Assembly (NCBI GenBank): GCA_046330455.1
Contig: JAXLSU010000003.1
Location: 62,001-126,000, forward strand
Source of the DNA: CAVQXR01 sp046330455
Lineage (GTDB): Bacteria > Actinomycetota > Thermoleophilia > Gaiellales > Gaiellaceae
DNA: 64,000 bases
Reading direction: 5' to 3'
The notes beneath the pieces were generated by a model. The model saw only the letters and a program-made list of their open reading frames with translations, was not told where the DNA came from and did not search any database. A program made the position numbers and the translations under genes. This document shows positions 34,593 through 42,549 of the stretch, piece by piece; the first letter of the stretch is position 1, and each line of letters opens with the position of its first letter.

Positions 34593-35729
34593 CTAGCCGG
34601 CGAGGCGGATGGGCATGATCAGGTACCAGAAGTCGTCGCCGGCACCCGTGATGAGGCCCGGGCGAAGTGGGCTGATCAGTTTGAGGCAGACCTCCGGCTC
34701 GTTCACGGACTCGACCCCCTCGCGGAGGAAGTCCGGGTTGAACCCGATCTCGAGCACGTCTCCGGCATAGGCGACGGGCACGGCCTCTCGCGCTTCGCCG
34801 ACGTCCTGAGCCTGGACCTCGATGGTCAGCCCGCCCTCCTCGAAGCGAAGCCGCAGCGGGGCGTTGCGCTGCGCCATGACCGCAACCCGGCGGACGGCAT
34901 CGAGCAACTCGTCGCGAGCGACCCTCACCTCCGCCTCGAAGCTCTCCGGCCGCAGCTGACGGTAGTTCGGGAACTGCCCGTCGATCCGTCGTGCCGTCAG
35001 CACGACCCCGTCGACGACGCACACGACCTGGTTCTCCTGGACGCCGAGCATGATCTGATCGGACGAGGCACTCTGGGCGACGCGGACGAGCTCCCCGAGC
35101 GCCTTCGCAGGCACGATCGCCTCGAGCTCCTGACCCGTATCGCGGTCGAGCGCCGTCTCCTTGACGCAGAGCCGATACGAGTCCGTCGCCGCCATCACGA
35201 GCGACGCACCCGAGAGCTGGACGAGGATCCCCGTCAGCACGGGCCTCGACTCGTCGCGGGAGGCCGCCCGGCTCACCTTCTGCACGGTCTCGAGCAGAGC
35301 CTCGCGCGGCACCGCCACGAGCGAAGCCGGGTCGACCTCGGGCAGGCGGGGGAAGTCGTCTGCCCGGTAGATGTTGAGCCGATACGCGGACGAGCCGCAG
35401 GTGAGGCTGACGATGCTCTCGTTCTCGTCGTATCCGAGCGTCACCTCACCCGGAGGAAGCAACCGCACGATCTCGACGAGTAACCGTCCCGGTACGACGA
35501 CCGACCCCTCTCCCGACACCTGCGCTTCGACCGAGACCCGCAGAGACATCTCCATGTCGGTCGCCGAAAGCAGCACACGATCACCTTCTGCCCGCAACAG
35601 GATGCCCGCAAGGATCTGGACGGACGTCCGTGTCGACACCGCTCGCCCGACGAGCTGGAGCGCCTGGGCGAGCTCGTCCCGGGAGCAGGTGATGTTCACG
35701 GCAGTGGACAGAGGGGTGTCAACGGTCAT
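34593..35729 (-). CDS. dnaN: DNA polymerase III sliding clamp (beta)
   Basis: The 378 aa form three clamp domains that encircle DNA and tether polymerase III. Family segments are FTCSRDELAQAL-like at the N terminus (here ITCSRDELAQALQLVGRAV), VVPGRLLVEIVRLLP, DFPRLPEVD, TDSYRLCVKET, and the C-terminal YLIMPIRL that ends most clamps. ATG 35729 has no clear Shine-Dalgarno; TAGCCT and TACGAT hexamers lie upstream. Confidence 0.95.
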   Translation of the reverse strand: MTVDTPLSTAVNITCSRDELAQALQLVGRAVSTRTSVQILAGILLRAEGDRVLLSATDMEMSLRVSVEAQVSGEGSVVVPGRLLVEIVRLLPPGEVTLGYDENESIVSLTCGSSAYRLNIYRADDFPRLPEVDPASLVAVPREALLETVQKVSRAASRDESRPVLTGILVQLSGASLVMAATDSYRLCVKETALDRDTGQELEAIVPAKALGELVRVAQSASSDQIMLGVQENQVVCVVDGVVLTARRIDGQFPNYRQLRPESFEAEVRVARDELLDAVRRVAVMAQRNAPLRLRFEEGGLTIEVQAQDVGEAREAVPVAYAGDVLEIGFNPDFLREGVESVNEPEVCLKLISPLRPGLITGAGDDFWYLIMPIRLAG

Positions 35730-35894
35730 GACAGGCTAGAAGAAAGAAAAGCTCATCGTAGTCATAGGCAGTGTGGAGATCGGGGAGGACGGCCTCGATC
35801 CGGCTTCCCGTGCGTGTTGGAGCTGGGGAGGACCGTCGGGGAGAACGTCGCGTCTTCACCAGGGTCTCGCCGCGCCGCGTCAGGGCTGTGGAGA
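35730..35894. other. dnaA-dnaN intergenic region, secondary oriC candidate
   Basis: This 165-base gap carries two identical TGTGGAGAT sites (35772-35780 and 35887-35895). They read ATCTCCACA on the other strand, two mismatches from TTATCCACA. An A-rich stretch (GAAGAAAGAAAAG) lies next to dnaN. Many actinobacterial origins lie in this gap. With only two weak boxes, the region upstream of dnaA looks as likely. Confidence 0.4.
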
Positions 35895-37232
35895 TCACCG
35901 GGCCTGCTTGATCCGGGCTGTGAGCTCCTGGACGAGGTTGTACACACCCCTGTCCTCGCGGATCAGCTTCGTGATGTTGGACGTCGCGTTGATCACGGTC
36001 GTGTGGTCACGGCCTCCGAAGTGGTGTCCGATCCGCGGGAGCGAGCTGTCGGTGAGCTCACGGCAGAGATACATCGCGACGTGACGCGGATACACCACGG
36101 ATCTCGAGCGCCGCTGCCCGACGAGCTCTTGGAGCGAGATGCCGAAGCGCTCCGAGACGACTTCCTGGATTCGCTCGATCGAGATCTCGGGTGACTCGCC
36201 CTGGGGGAAGACGTCCTTCAGGACCTCCTGGGCCAGCTCCACCGACATCGGACGCCCGGTGAGCGACGAGAACGCGACGACCCGTGTCAGCGCCCCCTCC
36301 AGCTCCCGGATGTTCGTGGCCACCCTGCCGGCGATGAACGTCAGCACCTGCGCATCGGGGATGTGGATCCCGTCGGCGCCGACCTTCTTTCGCAGGATCG
36401 CGATCCGCGTCTCGAGGTCGGGCGGCTGGATGTCGACGATCAAACCCCACTCGAACCGGGAGCGCAGCCGCTCCTCGAGCGTCGCGATGTCGCGCGGCGG
36501 GCGGTCCGACGAGAGGATGATCTGGCTTCCCGCCTCGTAGAGCGTGTTGAAGGTGTGGAAGAACTCCTCCTGGATCCGCTCCTTGTGCTCGAGGAACTGG
36601 ATGTCGTCGACGAGCAGCACGTCGTAGCCCCGGTACCGCTGCTTGAAGGCCTCGATGCGCTTCTCGCGGATGGAGTTGATGAAGTCGTTCGTCAGGGTCT
36701 CGCTCGTGACGTAGCGGACGGAGTGCCGGACGGAGTGCTCGGCGACATAGGCGGCGATCGCCTGGAGCAGGTGCGTCTTTCCGAGCCCCGTTCCGCCGTA
36801 GATGAAGAGCGGGTTGTAGGCGCGGGCCGGATCTTCGGCGACCGCGAGGGCTGCGGCATGGGCAAAGCGGTTCGACGAGCCGATCACGAACGTGTCGAAC
36901 GTGTACTTCGTGTTCAGGCCCTCGACCCGTCGCGGCTCCCGCGAACGGGCGACGACCGGTTGCTCCTCCTCGTCACCGAGCTCGAGCCGAACCTCTACCG
37001 GCTCTCCGACCACCTCCCGGGCAGAGGTCTCGAGCAGGGCGAGGAAGTGGTCGGCGATCCAGCCGCGCGTGAAGTCGTTCGGTACGACGAGGGTGAGGAC
37101 GCCGCCGTCCGTCTCGCCGGCCTCGACTCCCCCGAACCAGGTTGCGAAGGCCTGGTCGCTCAGCGAGTCGCGAAGCCGTCCGGAGATCTGGGTCCAGACA
37201 TCCACACCACTGACCGCAACCGGTCTTTCCAC
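35895..37232 (-). CDS. dnaA: Chromosomal replication initiator DnaA
   Basis: The 445-aa AAA+ initiator has domain I (DVWTQISGRLRDSLSDQAFATWF). Domain III has Walker A GGTGLGKT and Walker B LLVDDIQFL. The arginine-finger region is LRSRFEWGL. Domain IV carries the DnaA-box recognition motif GGRDHTTV. GTG 37232 is chosen because GAGGAAA lies about nine bases upstream. GTG 37205 begins exactly at domain I, and a longer form from 37298 is possible. Confidence 0.95.
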   Translation of the reverse strand: MERPVAVSGVDVWTQISGRLRDSLSDQAFATWFGGVEAGETDGGVLTLVVPNDFTRGWIADHFLALLETSAREVVGEPVEVRLELGDEEEQPVVARSREPRRVEGLNTKYTFDTFVIGSSNRFAHAAALAVAEDPARAYNPLFIYGGTGLGKTHLLQAIAAYVAEHSVRHSVRYVTSETLTNDFINSIREKRIEAFKQRYRGYDVLLVDDIQFLEHKERIQEEFFHTFNTLYEAGSQIILSSDRPPRDIATLEERLRSRFEWGLIVDIQPPDLETRIAILRKKVGADGIHIPDAQVLTFIAGRVATNIRELEGALTRVVAFSSLTGRPMSVELAQEVLKDVFPQGESPEISIERIQEVVSERFGISLQELVGQRRSRSVVYPRHVAMYLCRELTDSSLPRIGHHFGGRDHTTVINATSNITKLIREDRGVYNLVQELTARIKQAR

Positions 37233-37539
37233 CCGCCCCCGTTTCCTCTCCGCGCCGCTCTCCGGCGCCCCTTCCTGGGACGGCGATGATACCAGCACCC
37301 GCCGGAGCTCTCAAGGCAGCGAGGCCGCCGATCTGCCGCCCGGAAAACAGCCTATTTCCAGGGATTTCTTGGAATCCACAAACCTCTCCACATCTGTGGA
37401 AAACCGGGAAGATCGCGCACTGCGAGCCGGTTCGGGGATGTGGATGGCCCGAGCCCGAGAACTTGGGCGGTGCGGGCCGCTGTGCGACTGCTCTATACTC
37501 GGCGACGGCCACCTTTCGTACCGGTCCCCTCGAGCAACG
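37233..37539. other. dnaA-rpmH intergenic region, primary oriC candidate
   Basis: This 307-base region is the longest gap between genes. It holds four DnaA-box-like 9-mers within 76 bases: GAATCCACA (37372-37380), CTCTCCACA (37384-37392), TGTGGAAAA (37395-37403, one mismatch from the consensus on the other strand) and TGTGGATGG (37439-37447). A comparatively AT-rich stretch (about 37350-37405) overlaps them. Divergent dnaA and rpmH flank it. The replication origin assignment is inference. Confidence 0.5.
37494..37499 (+). promoter_or_regulatory. -10 hexamer of rpmH
   Basis: TATACT lies 40 bases before GTG 37540, giving a leader of about 34 bases. No good -35 is visible at 17 bases. Confidence 0.5.
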
Positions 37540-37674
37540 GTGAAGCGCACCTATCAGCCAAACGTTCGTCGCCGCAAGCGCAAGCACGGGTTTCGCGCCC
37601 GCATGTCCACGCGCGCGGGGCAGGCCGTGCTGAAGCGGCGCCGGGCGAAGGGCCGCAAGCGGCTGTCGGCCTAG
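37540..37674 (+). CDS. rpmH: Ribosomal protein L34
   Basis: The 44-aa protein begins VKRTYQPNVRRRKRKHGF and ends GRKRLSA, the whole-family pattern for bL34 in the 50S subunit. GTG 37540 is the only start giving the family N terminus. rnpA follows 23 bases later, the usual pair next to dnaA. Confidence 0.97.
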   Translation: MKRTYQPNVRRRKRKHGFRARMSTRAGQAVLKRRRAKGRKRLSA

Positions 37675-37697
37675 CTGCCGAGCGAAGAGCCGGCCCG

Positions 37698-38072
37698 ATG
37701 AAGCGCCGAAGCCGCCTGTCGCGATCGCGGGACTTCGATGCCGTCTACCGCCACGGGCGGTCGGTCTCGAGCCGGTACCTCGTCCTCTACATGTTCGTGC
37801 GACCCCCCGGCGACGAGACGGACGATCCGCCGAGGCTCGGGCTGGCCGTCTCGCGAAAGACCGGCGGCGCCGTCGAGCGGAACCACGTGAAGCGGAGGCT
37901 CCGCGAGGCGTTCGACCGGCTCGCGGAGGAGCTCGAGCCGGCTCACGACTATGTGCTGATCGCGCGCCCGGGCCTCGCCGAGGCGACGGAGGCCCAGGGC
38001 TTCGACTGGCTGCTCGACCGGGTCAGGGAGGTCTTCGCCCAGGCGAAGGCGATCGAGGGAGCGAGCCGGTGA
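37698..38072 (+). CDS. rnpA: Ribonuclease P protein component
   Basis: The 124-aa protein binds the RNase P RNA in tRNA 5' maturation. It begins MKRRSRLSRSRDFDAVYRHG and has the RNR-type motif ERNHVKRRLREAF near residue 63, as in all RnpA. The stop overlaps the yidD start as GTGA. Confidence 0.95.
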   Translation: MKRRSRLSRSRDFDAVYRHGRSVSSRYLVLYMFVRPPGDETDDPPRLGLAVSRKTGGAVERNHVKRRLREAFDRLAEELEPAHDYVLIARPGLAEATEAQGFDWLLDRVREVFAQAKAIEGASR

Positions 38073-38326
38073 GGTACCTCGGGATCGGTCTCGTCCACTG
38101 CTACCGCTTGACGTTCGGGCTGTTCATCACGGGGCGCTGCAAGTACCACCCGTCGTGCTCCCAGTACGCGATCGACGCCCTCTCCGAGTTCGGGCTCCTA
38201 CGGGGGTCGCTCCTCGCCGGGTGGCGCCTGCTCCGCTGCAACCCGTGGAGCCACGGCGGCGTCGACTACGCACATGACCAGCGGGTGTTCCCGGTGTGGC
38301 GGCGGACCTCGAGGGGGCCGGTGTGA
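38069..38326 (+). CDS. yidD: Membrane protein insertion efficiency factor YidD
   Basis: The 85 aa contain the YidD signature CKYHPSCSQYAIDAL near residue 24, and CNPWSHGGVD. The protein is small and membrane-associated, and assists YidC-dependent insertion. It sits between rnpA and yidC with GTGA overlaps on both sides. Confidence 0.93.
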   Translation: MRYLGIGLVHCYRLTFGLFITGRCKYHPSCSQYAIDALSEFGLLRGSLLAGWRLLRCNPWSHGGVDYAHDQRVFPVWRRTSRGPV

Positions 38327-39195
38327 CCGTGCTCGCCGGGATCCTGACCCCGATCGAGAACATCCTCACCGCCGTTCTCGAGTGGCTCCACGGCTCGCTC
38401 GGGCTCAGCTGGGCGTGGGCGATCGTCGCCGTGACGGTGATGGTGCGGGTCGCGATCCTCCCCCTGACCGTCCAGCAGATCCGCTCGATGCAGCGGCTCG
38501 CGATCTTCGCCCCGCAGCTGAAGGCTCTGCAGGAGAAGTACAAGGGCGACAAGCAGCGCCTGAACGAAGAGGTGATGAAGTTCTACCGGGAGCACAAGGT
38601 GAACCCGGCCGCCTCGTGTCTGCCGATCCTGCCGCAGATCCCCATCTTCATCTCGCTCTTCTACGTGCTCCGGGACTTCGAGAAGGAGGTCTTCCCGAAC
38701 TACCCGAGCTCCGACCTGAGCTTCCTGAACGGGTTCGTCGAGAACATCACCCAGCCGATCCACGAGTCGGTCGAGGGGTGGATCCTGCTCGTGATCTACG
38801 GGATCACGCAGCTCCTCTCGATGTGGCTCTCGACGACGACGCTTCAGTCGAAGACGCAGCGGATCATCATGCTCGTCCTGCCCGTCGTGTTCATCCCGGT
38901 CGTGATCAAGTTCCCCGTCGGGCTGCTCGTGTACTGGATGACGACCAACTTCTGGACGATCGGCCAGGGGATCGTGACGCGCAGGGCCTTCCCGCGCCCG
39001 CCGCTCGAGCTGCCCAAGCGCACGAGCCGGACCACGGCGAAAGCGGAGCCGGCGCCGGTCAAGAGCACGGCGGCCGCGTCGAGCAAGAGCAAGCCGGCCT
39101 CCGCGAAGCGACCGTCGTCCGCGACGACCGAGCCCGGTGCGGCGCGCCCGGTACGACGCCGAAAGAAGCGCGGCCCGCAGCCGCGACGGCCATGA
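38323..39195 (+). CDS. yidC: Membrane protein insertase YidC (short, Oxa1-type)
   Basis: The 290 aa have five hydrophobic segments. They begin LEWLHGSLGLSWAWAIVAVTVMVRVAILP, quoted here only by its ends at residues about 17 and 45, with the conserved Arg in MVRVAILP. QLKALQEKYKGDKQRLNEE forms the cytoplasmic hairpin. It lacks the large periplasmic domain of Gram-negative YidC. The C-terminal tail of about 60 residues is Lys/Arg-rich and ends RRRKKRGPQPRRP, as in forms that contact ribosomes. GTG 38323 overlaps the yidD stop. Confidence 0.94.
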   Translation: MTVLAGILTPIENILTAVLEWLHGSLGLSWAWAIVAVTVMVRVAILPLTVQQIRSMQRLAIFAPQLKALQEKYKGDKQRLNEEVMKFYREHKVNPAASCLPILPQIPIFISLFYVLRDFEKEVFPNYPSSDLSFLNGFVENITQPIHESVEGWILLVIYGITQLLSMWLSTTTLQSKTQRIIMLVLPVVFIPVVIKFPVGLLVYWMTTNFWTIGQGIVTRRAFPRPPLELPKRTSRTTAKAEPAPVKSTAAASSKSKPASAKRPSSATTEPGAARPVRRRKKRGPQPRRP

Positions 39196-39935
39196 CCGAC
39201 GGCGAGCTCGATCGCGTGGGCCCGATCGAGGCGGAGGCCGCCGGGGAGACGGTGGGCGAGGCGAAGTGGACGGCGCTGCGCCAGCTCGAGCAGCGTTTCC
39301 CGGGCCTCGACAAGTCGCAGGTCGAGTTCGTCGTCCTCTCCGAGGGAGAGCGAGGCCTGCTCGGCGTCGGCTTCGTTCCCGCGCGAGTGATCGCCCGCTT
39401 CGAGGGCACCGTGCGACCGGCGACCCCGGGCCCCGCACCCGGGGCTGACGACCGATCCGTGCAGCCCGCGGCAGCCCTGTCTCCCGAGGGTGTCCGCCTG
39501 AAGGAGCTGCTCGAACGTGTCCGCGACGCCCTCGGCCTCGACGCCTCGGTCTCGGTTTCAGAGCGTGCCTCCGAGCTCGTCGGCACCTTCCACGGGCGAG
39601 ATCTCGGGCTCGTGATCGGGAAGCGCGGGCAGACGATCGACGCGCTCCAGGTGCTCGCCGGCATGGCAGTCGGGCGGCTCGATCGGGAAGGGGATCGCAT
39701 CGACGTCGTCGTCGATGCCGCCGGGTACCGCGACCGCCGTCGGGCCTCGCTCGAGCTCCTCGCCGAGCGAGCCGCGGCGAAGGTCGAGGCGACCGGACGC
39801 GTCGTCGAGCTCGAGCCGATGGCAGCAGCCGAGCGCAAGCTCGTCCACCTGAGCCTTCGCGACAACACCGCTGTCACGACGTCGAGCGAGGGCGCCGAGC
39901 CGAACCGCTACGTCGTCGTCCGTCCTGCCGAGTGA
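39192..39935 (+). CDS. jag: RNA-binding protein Jag/KhpB (Jag-N, KH, R3H)
   Basis: The 247 aa have a Jag-N domain (TVGEAKWTALRQLEQRFPGLD, GERGLLGVG). A KH domain follows with IGKRGQTIDALQVL near residue 140. The R3H domain is MAAAERKLVHLSLRDNTAVTT near the end. KhpB pairs with KhpA to bind RNA and affects cell envelope growth. ATG 39192 overlaps the yidC stop as ATGA. Its TGA is the first base triplet of a 47-bp tandem repeat. Confidence 0.93.
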   Translation: MTDGELDRVGPIEAEAAGETVGEAKWTALRQLEQRFPGLDKSQVEFVVLSEGERGLLGVGFVPARVIARFEGTVRPATPGPAPGADDRSVQPAAALSPEGVRLKELLERVRDALGLDASVSVSERASELVGTFHGRDLGLVIGKRGQTIDALQVLAGMAVGRLDREGDRIDVVVDAAGYRDRRRASLELLAERAAAKVEATGRVVELEPMAAAERKLVHLSLRDNTAVTTSSEGAEPNRYVVVRPAE

Positions 39936-40054
39936 CCCGGGCTTCGCCCGGGCCGTTGCGGAGGCGACCGTGTCACGGCTGACCCGGGCTTCGCCCGGGC
40001 CGTTGCGGAGGCGACCGTGTCACGGCTGACCCGGGCTTCGCCCGGGCCGTTGCG
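39933..40054. repeat. 47-bp perfect tandem repeat, 2.6 copies, at the jag-rsmG junction
   Basis: Copies start at 39933, 39980 and 40027; the last is truncated after 28 bases. Each full copy begins with the TGA of the jag stop. It contains a hairpin (CCCGGGC, TTC loop, GCCCGGG), then a GGAGG Shine-Dalgarno and a GTG. The unit is not a multiple of three. It duplicates the rsmG translation-start region. Confidence 0.9.
39970..40029 (+). CDS. Possible 19-codon leader peptide created by the tandem repeat
   Basis: The GTG in the first repeat copy has the same GGAGG as rsmG. It opens VSRLTRASPGPLRRRPCHG and ends at TGA 40027-40029. It overlaps the rsmG start (GTG 40017) by 13 bases, so its translation would feed or compete with rsmG initiation. 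Expression is unproven. Confidence 0.3.
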   Translation: MSRLTRASPGPLRRRPCHG

Positions 40055-40688
40055 TGACGACCGACTGGAGCGCTGGCTGGACGCACTCCTGCGCACGCCC
40101 GGACTGACCGCGATCACCGACCCTACCGAGGCACGGGCCGTCCACGTCGAGGGCTCGCTCGCGGGTCTCTCGCTGATCACCGAGGGCCCGGTTGCCGACG
40201 TCGGCTCGGGCGGGGGCTCGCCCGGAATCCCTCTCGCAGCGGGGCTGCCGGCCTGGCGGGTCGACCTGATCGAGGCCTCCGCGAGGAAGTGCGAGTTCCT
40301 CGCCTCGGTCGCGACCGAGTTCGAGAACGTCACGGTCGTGCGGGCCAGGGCCGAGGACTGGGGCCGCGCAGCGGGCCGTGACGCGTACGCGGCCGTCGTC
40401 GCCCGCGCCCTTGCACCGCAGGCCGTCGCGGCGGAGTGGTGCCTGCCGCTCGTCCGACCAGGAGGAGTCGCCGTGCTCTACGCGGGGGTGCCCTCCGAGG
40501 GGCTCGAGTCGGTCGCGCGGGCCCTCGGCGCCGAGGGGCCGGAGGCATACCCGGTCGCGGGCCGAACGACCGAGCACCTGATCGTCTTTCGCAAGGTCGA
40601 GGCGACGCCGCAGCGGTTCCCGCGGCGGCCCGGCATCGCCCGGAAGCGACCGCTCGGACCGACGCGGAATCTACACTCGGGCATGTGA
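40017..40688 (+). CDS. rsmG: 16S rRNA (guanine-527-N7)-methyltransferase
   Basis: The 223-aa SAM-dependent methyltransferase (GidB) modifies 16S rRNA G527. The SAM-binding motif DVGSGGGSPGIPLA is near residue 60. DLIEASARKCEFLASV and VARALAP follow, and the C terminus is basic. GTG 40017 has GGAGG (40006-40010) and lies in the second 47-bp repeat copy, so its first ten codons encode a repeat hairpin. The stop overlaps parA as GTGA. Confidence 0.93.
   Translation: MSRLTRASPGPLRDDRLERWLDALLRTPGLTAITDPTEARAVHVEGSLAGLSLITEGPVADVGSGGGSPGIPLAAGLPAWRVDLIEASARKCEFLASVATEFENVTVVRARAEDWGRAAGRDAYAAVVARALAPQAVAAEWCLPLVRPGGVAVLYAGVPSEGLESVARALGAEGPEAYPVAGRTTEHLIVFRKVEATPQRFPRRPGIARKRPLGPTRNLHSGM
40672..40677 (+). 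promoter_or_regulatory. -10 hexamer of parA inside rsmG
   Basis: TACACT lies seven bases before GTG 40685, in the last codons of rsmG. It would allow leaderless parA-parB transcription separate from rsmG. Confidence 0.45.
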
Positions 40689-41461
40689 CCGGGGGTGTCT
40701 ACGCGGTAGCGAACCAGAAGGGCGGCGTCGGCAAGACGACCACGGCCCTGAACCTCGCCGCGTGTCTCGCCGAGGCCGGCGAGCGGACGCTCGTCGTCGA
40801 TCTCGACCCGCAGGCCAACGCCACCTCGGGCCTCGGTCTTCGCGGTGTCCGGACAGCTCACGACGAGACGGGCCTCTCGTCCTACGACCTCCTCGACGGA
40901 GCTCCCGTCTCCGAGGTCGCGCTCGCAACGCGGTTCCGCAACCTGTTCGTCGTCCCGTCACGACCGGAGCTCGCGGGCGCGGTCGTCGAGCTCGCCCGCC
41001 GCGACGACGGCGAGACCTACCTTCGCCGGTCGCTGCACGGGGTCGCCGACGAGTACGCGTTCGTGTTCGTCGACTGCCCCCCCTCCCTCGGGCCCCTGAC
41101 CGTGAACGCGCTCGCGGCCGCCGACCGGGTGCTCGTGCCCGTCCAGTGCGAGTACTACGCGCTCGAGGGGCTCACGCAGCTGCTCCACTCGATCGAGCTC
41201 GTACGGGCGAGGCTCAACCCGCGCCTGACCGTGGCGGGCATGCTCCTGACGATGGTCGACGTCAGAACGCGGCTTGCGGCAGACGTTGCGGCCGAGCTTC
41301 GCCGTGCGTTCGGCACGCTCGTCCTCGACGCGATGATCCCACGAAACGTGCGCCTCGCCGAGGCTCCGAGTCACGGCGTCCCGATCACCGCCTACGATCC
41401 GTCCTGTGCCGGGGCGGATGCGTACTACCGTGCAGCGGGCGAGCTGATCGAGCGGCGATGA
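40685..41461 (+). CDS. parA: Chromosome partitioning ATPase ParA (Soj)
   Basis: The 258-aa deviant Walker ATPase begins VYAVANQKGGVGKTTTALNL. The two signature lysines are in KGGVGKT, with DLDPQANATSG and VDCPPSLGPLTVNAL following. It moves the ParB-parS complex during segregation. GTG 40685 overlaps the rsmG stop, and its own stop overlaps parB as ATGA. Confidence 0.95.
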   Translation: MTGGVYAVANQKGGVGKTTTALNLAACLAEAGERTLVVDLDPQANATSGLGLRGVRTAHDETGLSSYDLLDGAPVSEVALATRFRNLFVVPSRPELAGAVVELARRDDGETYLRRSLHGVADEYAFVFVDCPPSLGPLTVNALAAADRVLVPVQCEYYALEGLTQLLHSIELVRARLNPRLTVAGMLLTMVDVRTRLAADVAAELRRAFGTLVLDAMIPRNVRLAEAPSHGVPITAYDPSCAGADAYYRAAGELIERR

Positions 41462-42375
41462 TCGATTCCGGATCGTCCCGCCGTCGAGGCCTCGGGCGAG
41501 GCCTCGAGGTCCTGATCGGCCCGGTCGGCCACGGAGACGAGCTCGCGCAGCTCCCGATCGGTGCGATCAGGCCGAACCGCCAGCAGCCCCGGAAGCACTT
41601 CGACTCCGCGGCCGTAGCCGAGCTCGCCGAGTCGATCAGGGTGCAAGGCGTCGTCCAGCCGATCGTCGTGCGGGCCGATCCGGAGGGAGGGTACGAGCTG
41701 ATCGCCGGCGAGCGGCGGTGGCGGGCGGCGAAGGCTGCGGGCCTGCCGACGATCCCGGCGCTCGTGCGCGACGCCGAGGACCGGGACTCGCTCCTGCTCG
41801 CCCTGACCGAGAACGTCGCCCGGGAGAACCTCTCCCCGGTCGAGGAGGCGCGCGCGTACGCGGCGCTGATGGACGAGTTCACGCTCTCGCTCGGCGAGGT
41901 CGCCGAGCACGTGGGCCGCTCGAAGCCGTCGGTCTCCAACCGTGTCCGCCTGCTCGAGCTCCCCGACGACGTGCTCGCCCTCGTCGACCGGGGTGAGCTG
42001 AGCGAGGGCCATGCCCGCGCGCTGCTCTCGGTTCCCGACCGGGACGAGCGGCGGCGGCTGGCCCGCCAGATCGTGAAGCAGGGGCTGTCGGTTCGTGCCG
42101 CCGAGCGGCTGGCGCGAGCCGCGGGCGCCCGGACCCGGCCCCGCAGGTCCGCCCCGATCGCCGCGGACCCCCAGCTCGTCGAGCAGGCCCGTTCGGCCCT
42201 CGCCCGCCTGACGGGCGCCGAGGTTCGCGCCCGGCCCGGCAAGCTCGAGCTTCTGTTCGCCGACGAGACCGAGCTCGCCGAGGTGGCAGAGGCGCTCGCC
42301 GCGGCCCTGGCCCGCCCGAACCTCCACGGACTGATGGCGGGCGCCGGCTATGATGCTCGTTCGCCGGGCGATTAG
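41458..42375 (+). CDS. parB: Chromosome partitioning protein ParB (Spo0J)
   Basis: The 305-aa CTPase clamp binds parS and spreads. It has the conserved LGRGLEVLIG start and IRPNRQQPRKHFD. The CTP/arginine motif GERRWRAAKAAG and TENVARENLSPVEEA follow. The parS-binding helix-turn-helix (SLGEVAEHVGRSKPSVSNRVRLLEL, about residues 140-165) and a C-terminal dimer domain complete it. Its TAG lies inside the tRNA-Ile gene (ten-base overlap). A parS-like palindrome lies at 54877-54896. Confidence 0.95.
   Translation: MIDSGSSRRRGLGRGLEVLIGPVGHGDELAQLPIGAIRPNRQQPRKHFDSAAVAELAESIRVQGVVQPIVVRADPEGGYELIAGERRWRAAKAAGLPTIPALVRDAEDRDSLLLALTENVARENLSPVEEARAYAALMDEFTLSLGEVAEHVGRSKPSVSNRVRLLELPDDVLALVDRGELSEGHARALLSVPDRDERRRLARQIVKQGLSVRAAERLARAAGARTRPRRSAPIAADPQLVEQARSALARLTGAEVRARPGKLELLFADETELAEVAEALAAALARPNLHGLMAGAGYDARSPGD
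42349..42354 (+). promoter_or_regulatory. -10 hexamer of tRNA-Ile inside parB
   Basis: TATGAT lies 11 bases before the tRNA 5' end, within parB codons. It implies independent tRNA transcription from inside the parB coding end. Confidence 0.45.
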
Positions 42376-42439
42376 CTCAGTCGGTTAGAGCGCCGCTCTG
42401 ATAAGGCGGAGGCCCCTGGTTCGAGTCCAGGATCGCCCA
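42366..42439 (+). tRNA. tRNA-Ile (anticodon GAT)
   Basis: A complete cloverleaf is seen. The acceptor GGGCGAT pairs with ATCGCCC, the D stem is GCTC/GAGC and the anticodon stem CCGCT/GGCGG. The loop CTGATAA puts GAT at 42400-42402. The T arm is CCTGG-TTCGAGT-CCAGG and the discriminator is A 42439. CCA is not encoded. The first ten bases overlap the end of parB, whose stop codon TAG forms positions 8-10. Confidence 0.97.
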
Positions 42440-42549
42440 TGCGCCGCGGGGAAGGGCCCGGCGGCAACGACCTCTCCGACCGGCGCGCCTCCCCCCGGCG
42501 GGGCTCGCTGGGCGCCGGAAGGGCGGTGCTACCATGCCGGAGCTTGCCC

